A stretch of 64,000 bases of DNA, taken from assembly GCA_950097015.1 (NCBI GenBank), contig CATNEN010000003.1:11623501-11687500 (forward strand). Direction: 5' to 3'. Origin of the DNA: Macrostomum hystrix. Its lineage: Eukaryota; Platyhelminthes; Macrostomidae. Shown in pieces: positions 33,201 to 42,200 of this stretch. The translations under genes were made by a program, and so were the position numbers. The number at the start of each line of letters is the position of its first letter. The first letter of the stretch is position 1. Under the pieces are notes generated by a model. It did not search any database. It was not told the DNA's origin and saw nothing but the letters and a program-made list of their open reading frames with translations.

Positions 33201-36200
33201 ATCAGTTAGAGATTGTATCAGTTAGAGATTGTATCAGTTAGAGATTGTATCAGTTAGAGATTGTATCAGTTAGAGATTGTATCAGTTAGAGATTGTATCA
33301 GTTAGAGATTGTATCAGTTAGAGATTGTATCAGTTAGAGATTGTATCAGTTAGAGATTGTATCAGTTAGAGATTGTATCAGTTAGAGATTGGGTCAGTTA
33401 GAGATTGTATCAGTTAGAGATTGTATCAGTTAGAGATTGTATCAGTTAGAGATTGGGTCAGTTAGAGATTGTATCAGTTAGAGATTGTATCAGTTAGAGA
33501 TTGTATCAGTTAGAGATTGTATCAGTTAGAGATTGTATCAGTTAGAGATTGGGTCAGTTAGAGATTGTATCAGTTAGAGATTGAGTCAGTTAGAGATTGG
33601 GTCAGTTAGAGATTGGGTCAGTTAGAGATTGGGTCAGTTAGAGATTGAGTCAGTTAGAGATTGTATCAGTTAGAGATTGTATCAGTTAGAGATTGTATCA
33701 GTTAGAGATTGGGTCAGTTAGAGATTGAGTCAGTTAGAGATTGTATCAGTTAGAGATTGTATCAGTTAGAGATTGTATCAGTTAGAGATTGGGTCAGTTA
33801 GAGATTGTATCAGTTAGAGATTGTATCAGTTAGAGATTGTATCAGTTAGAGATTGGGTCAGTTAGAGATTGTATCAGTTAGAGATTGTATCAGTTAGAGA
33901 TTGTATCAGTTAGAGATTGAGTCAGTTAGAGATTGTATCAGTTAGAGATTGGGTCAGTTAGAGATTGTATCAGTTAGAGATTGTATCAGTTAGAGATTGT
34001 ATCAGTTAGAGATTGGGTCAGTTAGAGATTGAGTCAGTTAGAGATTGGGTCAGTTAGAGATTGTATCAGTTAGAGATTGTATCAGTTAGAGATTGTATCA
34101 GTTAGAGATTGGGTCAGTTAGAGATTGTATCAGTTAGAGATTGTATCAGTTAGAGATTGTATCAGTTAGAGATTGGGTCAGTTAGAGATTGTATCAGTTA
34201 GAGATTGTATCAGTTAGAGATTGTATCAGTTAGAGATTGTATCAGTTAGAGATTGGGTCAGTTAGAGGATGGGTCAGTTAGAGATTGTATCAGTTAGAGA
34301 TTGTATCAGTTAGAGATTGGGTCAGTTAGACATTGGGTCAGTTAGAGATTGTATCAGTTAGAGATTGTATCAGTTAGAGATTGGGTCAGTTAGAGATTGG
34401 GTCAGTTAGAGATTGTATCAGTTAGAGATTGGGTCAGTTAGAGATTGGGTCAGTTAGAGATTGTATCAGTTAGTGATTGGGTCAGTTAGAGATTGGGTCA
34501 GTTAGAGATTGTATCAGTTAGAGATTGGGTCAGTTAGAGATTGGGTCAGTTAGAGATTGGGTCAGTTAGAGATTGTATCAGTTAGAGATTGGGTCAGTTA
34601 GAGATTGGGTCAGTTAGAGATTGGGTCAGTTAGAGTTTGAGTCAGTTAGAGTTTGAGTCAGTTAGAGATTGAGTCAGTTAGAGGATGGGTCAGTTAGAGA
34701 TTGTATCAGTTAGAGATTGGGTCAGTTAGAGATTGGGTCAGTTAGACATTGGGTCAGTTAGAGATTGTATCAGTTAGAGATTGTATCAGTTAGAGATTGG
34801 GTCAGTTAGAGATTGGGTCAGTTAGAGATTGTATCAGTTAGAGATTGGGTCAGTTAGAGATTGGGTCAGTTAGAGATTGTATCAGTTAGTGATTGGGTCA
34901 GTTAGAGATTGGGTCAGTTAGAGATTGGGTCAGTTAGAGATTGGGTCAGTTAGAGATTGGGTCAGTTAGAGATTGGGTCAGTTAGAGATTGTATCAGTTA
35001 GAGATTGGGTCAGTTAGAGATTGGGTCAGTTAGAGATTGGGTCAGTTAGAGTTTGAGTCAGTTAGAGTTTGAGTCAGTTAGAGATTGAGTCAGTTAGAGA
35101 TTGGGTCAGTTAGAGATTGGGTCAGTTAGAGATTGGGTCAGTTAGAGATTGGGTCAGTTAGAGATTGGGTCAGTTAGAGATTGAGTCAGTTAGAGATTGG
35201 GTCAGTTAGAGATTGGGTCAGTTAGAGATTGAGTCAGTTAGAGATTGGGTCAGTTAGAGATTGGGTCAGTTAGAGATTGGGTCAGTTAGAGATTGTATCA
35301 GTTAGAGATTGGGTCAGTTAGAGATTGGGTCAGTTAGAGATTGGGTCAGTTAGAGTTTGAGTCAGTTAGAGTTTGAGTCAGTTAGAGATTGAGTCAGTTA
35401 GAGATTGGGTCAGTTAGAGATTGGGTCAGTTAGAGATTGGGTCAGTTAGAGATTGGGTCAGTTAGAGATTGGGTCAGTTAGAGATTGAGTCAGTTAGAGA
35501 TTGGGTCAGTTAGAGATTGGGTCAGTTAGAGATTGAGTCAGTTAGAGATTGGGTCAGTTAGAGGATGGGTCAGTTAGAGATTCGGTCAGTTAGAGAATGG
35601 GTCAGTTAGAGATTGGGCCAGTTGCTTTTTTGGTCATTAGATTGCACCGAGTACTCACCAAGTTATGACCCGCACCATCATGCAGCAAGTGTCGTTAATG
35701 GCAACCATCAGGTCAATCAGGTCTCGCGTCTGATTTGACAAGCGTTTAATCACCAAACCGAAGAAAATTGAGAAACTGACGCAAGCTGAATTTGGGGTTG
35801 GGTTGCGCCTTAGTGACAGGCCAATTATGAAACTGAGCACATAAGTAGACTTAAAACTTACCCAGCAAGTTCATATCCTCATATTTATTCGCGATCTGAA
35901 AGAAGTCCTTGGTTTTATCGCTGTATTTTACAGTATATTTTTCTTTGCGAAATGCTGTTTGAAGTAAACCATCTGGGAAAATGTTTCTGAAATGGGGCAC
36001 TTCATGCAGTGAGAATCAAATGATATTATAAGCTGTAAGTTAATCTATTCTTAGTCTACTCTATATTTTAAGCATCAAGGGATTTGAATTGCTAATCTAC
36101 TCCATGCAGAAGGTATCAAGGGATTTGGATTGCTAATCTACTCCATGCAGAAGGTATCAAGGGATTTGGATTGCTAATCTACTCCATGCAGAAGGTATCA

Positions 36201-39200
36201 AGGGATTTGGATTGCTAATCTACTCCATGCAGAAGGTATCAAGGGATTTGGATTGCTAATCTACTCCATGCAGAAGGTATCAAGGGATTTGAATTGCTAA
36301 TCTACTCCATGCAGAAGGTATCAAGGGATTTGGATTGCTAATCTACTCCATGCAGAAGGTATCAAGGGATTTGGATTGCTAATCTACTCCATGCAGAAGG
36401 TATCAAGGGATTTGAATTGCTAATCTACTCCATGCAGAAGGTATCAAGGGATTTGGATTGCTAATCTACTCCATGCAGAAGGTATCAAGGGATTTGGATT
36501 GCTAAGCTACTCCATGCAGAAGGTATCAAGGGATTTGAATTGCTAATCTACTCCATGCAGAAGGTATCAAGGGATTTGGATTGCTAATCTACTCCATGCA
36601 GAAGGTATCAAGGGATTTGGATTGCTAATCTACTCCATGCAGAAGGTATCAAGGGATTTGGATTGCTAATCTAATCCATGCAGAAGGTATCAAGGGACTT
36701 TAATTGCTTATCTACTCCATGCAGAAGGTATCAAGGGATTTGGATTGCTAATCTACTCCATGCAGAAGGTATCAAGGGATTTGGATTGCTAATCTACTCC
36801 ATGCAGAAGGTATCAAGTGACTTGGATTGCTAATCTACTCCATGCAGAAGGTCTCAAGGGACTTGGATTGCTAATCTACTCCATGCAGAAGGTCTCAAGG
36901 GACTTGGATTGCTAATCTACTCCATGCAGAAGGTATCAAGGGATTTGGATTGCTAATCTAATCCATGCAGAAGGTATCAAGGGATTTGGATTGCTAATCT
37001 AATCCATGCAGAAGGTATCAAGGGATTTGGATTGCTAATCTACTCCATGCATAGGGGAACAAGGGATTTGGATTGCTAATCTACTCCATGCAGAAGGTAT
37101 CAAGGGATTTGGATTGCTAATCTACTCCATGCAGAAGGTATCAAGGGACTTTAATTGCTTATCTACTTCATGCAGAAGGTATCAAGGGATTTGGATTGCT
37201 AATCTACTCCATGCAGAAGGTATCAAGGGACTTGAATTGCTTATCTACTTCATGCAGAAGGTATCAAGGGATTTGGATTGCTAATCTACTCCATGCAGAA
37301 GGTATCAAGGGATTTGGATTTCTGTTTATTCTAATTGCAGCGAGAATCATCCGATAGTTGGATATGATTTAGAATATATTCTTAACATCAATTTTATTTA
37401 GACAATTCGAAACGCACCGTATTAGGTCCAGCATAGTTTCAAGCGCTTTGCTGTTTTTGCTTTCATCGGTCTCGTAGCCGCTGTTCGGGACCAAATTCTT
37501 CAAGTAATTGTTATTGCCTGGCTGAATAATGACCGTTAGAATGATGCCGATTAACACAGCAGCCAAGCACGAGAAGAAGAAGTATAACAGCATAAAGACA
37601 TAAATCCGGTTCATAGATTTTATGTTCGGATTAGACAACCCTGGAGTTTAAATTTAAAGTGAAAGTGTTGTATCGTGACTTGACTTGAAGTGCGCAGTGT
37701 GGGGCTGCACCCCAATTGTTATTGGCGCTGAGTTTAGGACTGCTTGCTCTCTCCCCGCCTGCTCTGTCAGTCAATGTACGCTTATGCCTAACCGTCTAAT
37801 CTATTAGCTGATGCTTTACTCGTATCTGCATGTACATCTATGTGCAATGCCAACTATAATAAATAACAACCTCTCGCCCATTTGCGGCTCAAGTTTGGCT
37901 AGCCAGCCACGACACGACAATGGCATCGCAAGCAGCCAGTGAATTACCTCTCAGCCAGGCTGAGGCCTGGCTGCAAAGTTTTGAAGCACTGTGCAGGCAC
38001 AAAAAACTGCAATATACAAACGAAGAGAAGCAGGTGACAGACCTCTTCCTTGCTCGAGCAGGAATCAATGCAGTCCGATCCGTCTCTATCATGGCAAAGC
38101 CGAAAAACATTGAGGATATGACCTTCAAGGACATCAAGAAAATGATCATCGGGCGACTCCAGCCCAAAAAGAAACTGGTGATTGCAGAGCGCACAAGGTT
38201 CATGTCCCAGCGGCAGCTGTCAACAGAGTCGGCCCAGCAGTTCGCGGAGCGCTTGAGAGACGCGGCAAAGCACTGTGAGTTTGACAAGCTCAACGAACAA
38301 GGCTGCAAACAGTCAGCCGAGGATGACTTGATCCAAACACTGCTGATCAGCGGCTTATGCGACCGCAGCCAGCGGACCAAAACACTTGAGCACATTCAGA
38401 GCTCTGAGAATCCAGTGACTCTGGACACGTGTCTGCAGTACATCCAGCAGTTAGAGCTCATCCAGAGCTACAGCTCAAGCGACCGATCTGCTGAAGCCCG
38501 AGAGCCTAGCAGAAGCTCCGAGATGGCTGAGAGTTCGACACCAGTTGCCAGCATCGACAGGAACCGCAATAGCGGTGCTCAGTGCAGGTCGTGTGGTCTG
38601 CAGCACCAGCCAGGCAAATGCCCTGCATTCGGGAAGACTTGTAACAAATGCCACCGCAGGAACCACTTTGCTGCAGTCTGCAGGAGCAGCGCCAAGTCCA
38701 AGTCGGTTGCACATGCCCATGAAATCGACACGAGCGAGTGTGAGCAGGCAGGCATCTACACCATTGTCGGCAACGAGAGCGGCAGCGGCAGCATAAAAAC
38801 TGTGCTCATTGAAGTCAAGCCGTTCAAAATGCAGCTCGACTCTGGATCCGGTGCGAGCATCATTCCGATAAACTTCTGGAGGAGCCTCGGTGAGCCCAAG
38901 CTACGAAAGTCCAAGTTGAGACTGCGACAATTTGACGGAACTAGAACCAGAACTAGAGGATGCTTCACGGCGCTCATCGAAGTCGGGAGACAAATCGCCT
39001 GTGCGGACGTGACGGTCACTGAGTGCACAAAGGAGCACGGCCTCATCGGAACAGACGTGCTGGACTTCAAGCTGGACACAGCGACTGTCAATCAAGTGGA
39101 GCGCAGCAGCAAACCGCTAGGCAAGCTCAAAGGTTTCCGTGCTCGGGTCTTGCTCAGGGAGAATGCTCAGCCCAGCTTTTTCGATGCCCGGCCGCTCCCG

Positions 39201-42200
39201 ATTCATCTCAAGCCGCTGGTGGTGGCTAAGCTGCGGACGATGATCGACGCCGGGATCCTCGAGCCTGTGCCGCCAGGCGGCAGCAGGTGGGCATCGCCCA
39301 TTGTAGTGGTGCGCAAGGCCGACGGAGACCTGAGAATCTGCTCCGACTACAAGGTCGGGGTGAACCCGAAGATCTGCTCTGACGCCTACCCACTGCCCAA
39401 CATCGAGCAAGCCTTCAGTGCCCTGGCAGGTATGAAGCACTTCGCAATTGTAGACTTAACAAATGCCTACAACCAGATTGAGCTAGACGAGGCTTCCAGA
39501 GAAATACTCACCATCAAAACGCCCCTAGGCCTGCTCAGATGGACGCGCATGCCATTCGGGGTGAAGACGGCCAGTGCGCAGTTCCAGGCGGCCATGGAGG
39601 CAACGGTCGGCGGTGCGGTCAGCAACCTGGTGATCTACCAAGACGACATGTGCGTTGGCGCCACCACAGCGGACGAATTGGACAGCAAAGTCCGGGACCT
39701 GCTGAGAGCGCTTTCTGATGCCGGCATGTCGATCAACGAAAAAAAATGCGTTTTCCGCAGCACGGAAATCAGTTTCCTTGGCTACCGCATCGCGGCTGAC
39801 GGCGTGCGCCCTGATCGGAAGCTGGTGGAGAAAATACTCGGCGTGAGCACCCCGTCGAGCAAAAAGGAACTCGAATCGTTTCTAGGAATGACGGTGTACT
39901 ACTCGCGCTACATCAAGTCCTACTCGGAGAAGACCGAGCCGCTGACCGAGCTGCGGAGCAAGAAAGTCGCGTTCCATTGGGGACCTCGGCAGCAGAAAGC
40001 GTTTGACGAGCTCAAGCAGGCGCTTGCAGCTTCCCCAGTGGTCCGAATCTTCGATGCAAGAAAGCGCACAACTCTGACTACTGACGCCAGCGAGAAGGCC
40101 ATAGCAGCAATCCTCTCTCAGGACGAGCACCCAGTGATGTACCTGTCAAGGCGGCTGACACCGGCTGAGAGAAATTACTCGAATATCGAGCGAGAGGCCC
40201 TGGCTGTAGTGTGGGCCACTCAGAGAGCCAGACACTTTCTTCTCGGCAGCAAGTTTGTGCTCCAGTGCGATCATCAACCATTGGAGTTCATTTTTAGTCC
40301 GTCTCGGGAGCTTCCAAAGGTCACATAGGCAAGGATCATGCGCTGGGCTTTGCAGCTGTCGGCCTTCGACTACGAAATCTCGTACATCAAGGGCAGCTGC
40401 ATCCCGCATGTCGACGCGCTGTCTCGAATTGAATTCAAGGAGGAAGGCGATGGAGACGACTGCCAGGAAAGCTTCGTTCACTGGACAGAGACGGAGGTGC
40501 TCAAGCTGGAGCAGATCAGAGACGCCACTGACAATGACCCGGTGCTCGCCAGCGTCAAGCGCAGGATCCGCAGCAATGCGTGGAACAACTGCTCGGCAGC
40601 GGAGCGACCGTATAAAGCCGTCCGCCAGCAGCTCTCAGTGGAGAGTGGCGTCGTCTGCCTGAGAGACCTGGTGGTCCCGCCTAGCCGGCTGCGGCAAGAC
40701 GTGCTGCGAGCGGCTCACGGCGACTCGCACTGCGGTGCCCTAGCGACAAGAAATCGACTCAAGCTGGAAGCCTGGTGGCCGGGTCACTGCGAGGACGTCG
40801 AAAACTTCGTCAAGCAATGCCAGCGATGCGCGGAGATCCGTCCAATGCCTGCCAGAACGTGCCACACCTGGCCGGCGGAAAATGGTCCCTGGAGACGCGT
40901 GCACATGGACCATGCTCACGTTCCCGGCTTCGGCCTGCTGCTCATTGTGGTGGACGCCTTCTCCGGCTGGCCGGAAGCGGTGCCTGTGGCCGACAAGAGC
41001 GCGATGACGGTCATCAAGGTGCTCCGCTTGATTTTTTCCCGCCTGGGTGTGCCGCATACCTTGGTGGCGGACAATGCTCCGGAGTTCCGTGACCAGCAGC
41101 TGCACGAGTGGCTCAAGAAGATCGGCTGCTCGCCGATCCACTCGCCGCCGTATCATCCGCAGTCAAACGGGTGCGCCGAGCGCATGGTCCAGACCGTCAA
41201 GAAGGGGCTGCGGGCCTTCGCCGTGCACCAGGGCAGGTTCGACGCGTACCTCGCCAAGCTGCTGCTTAATTACCGGGCCACTCCGCGGGGCGACGGGCGT
41301 GGCAGTCCGTCTGCGCTTATGGGGCGACAGCTGCGAAGTCCGCTGACCCTCCAATTCGACACCGATGCGCCGCTCGTCTACCAGTCGCGACCGGGGGTGC
41401 CGGCTGAGACCGTCCGCTTTGTGGTACAGGCCGGCCACAACACGGCCGTGGTCACCCGGGACAAGGACGACAGGCCTGTGCTGGCACACCGGGATCAGCT
41501 GCGTTTGTGTCCGAGTCCAAGCCGGGCGGAAGTTACGGACAACACTGACGATGGCGGCCGGGATCCTGACGATGCCGGTCGGAGCCCTGACGACGGCGGC
41601 CGGAACCCTGCCGAAGGCGGCTGGAACCCGGAACCTGATATCCAGCGGCCAGACGCAGCGGCACCACCGCAGCAGACCGCTGAAGCTACACCGGAGCCCC
41701 GACGAAGCTGCAGGTCGACCAAGGGAGTCGCCCCAGACCGACTGTCTCCTCGTTGGTGATGAGGGGATGTTGTATCGTGACTTGACTTGAAGTGCGCAGT
41801 GTGGGGCTGCACCCCAATTGTTATTGGCGCTGAGTTTAGGACTGCTTGCTCTCTCCCCGCCTGCTCTGTCAGTCAATGTACGCTTATGCCTAACCGTCTA
41901 ATCTATTAGCTGATGCTTTACTCGTATCTGCATGTACATCTATGTGCAATGCCAACTATAATAAATAACAACCTCTCGCCCATTTGCGGCTCAAGTTTGG
42001 CTAGCCAGCCACGACACGACAGAAAGGTCTAGTTTAAACACTTATTTAGGCACTTTTACAGCGGTTTAAGGTCTCAATATTCAGCTCCTAACTCCTGGAT
42101 GCTTTATAACTGGCTGCAACAACCCCTGTCCTCAGGGAGTGTCTTCTCATACCTCTAACCCTGCTCATTTATAACTGGCTGCAACAACCCCTGTCCTCAG

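Larger units (their letters stand above)
37666..42021 (+). mobile_element. Complete Ty3/gypsy LTR retrotransposon (Mag-like)
   Basis: 4,356 bp with two 254-bp LTRs that appear identical by eye, TG...CA ends and a 5-bp target duplication GAAAG at 37661-37665 and 42022-42026, so the insertion is recent. One gag-pol frame runs from the first base after the 5' LTR to three bases before the purine tract, interrupted by one in-frame TAG at 40326. Domain order protease, reverse transcriptase, RNase H, integrase is that of Ty3/gypsy; gag with a Cys-His knuckle and no env. The RT block resembles animal K02A2.6/Mag-type elements. It sits antisense in SLC1 intron 1. Confidence 0.97.

Noticed and set aside
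24452-35622. CRISPR array
   Set aside because: Units are directly adjacent with no unique spacers; eukaryotic intron.
24452-35622. Telomeric or interstitial telomere repeat because of TTAGAG
   Set aside because: The unit is 16 bp and lacks the TTAGGG hexamer period.
38475-41876. Minus-strand frames across the retrotransposon
   Set aside because: Shadows of the gag-pol frame, which has all expected catalytic motifs.
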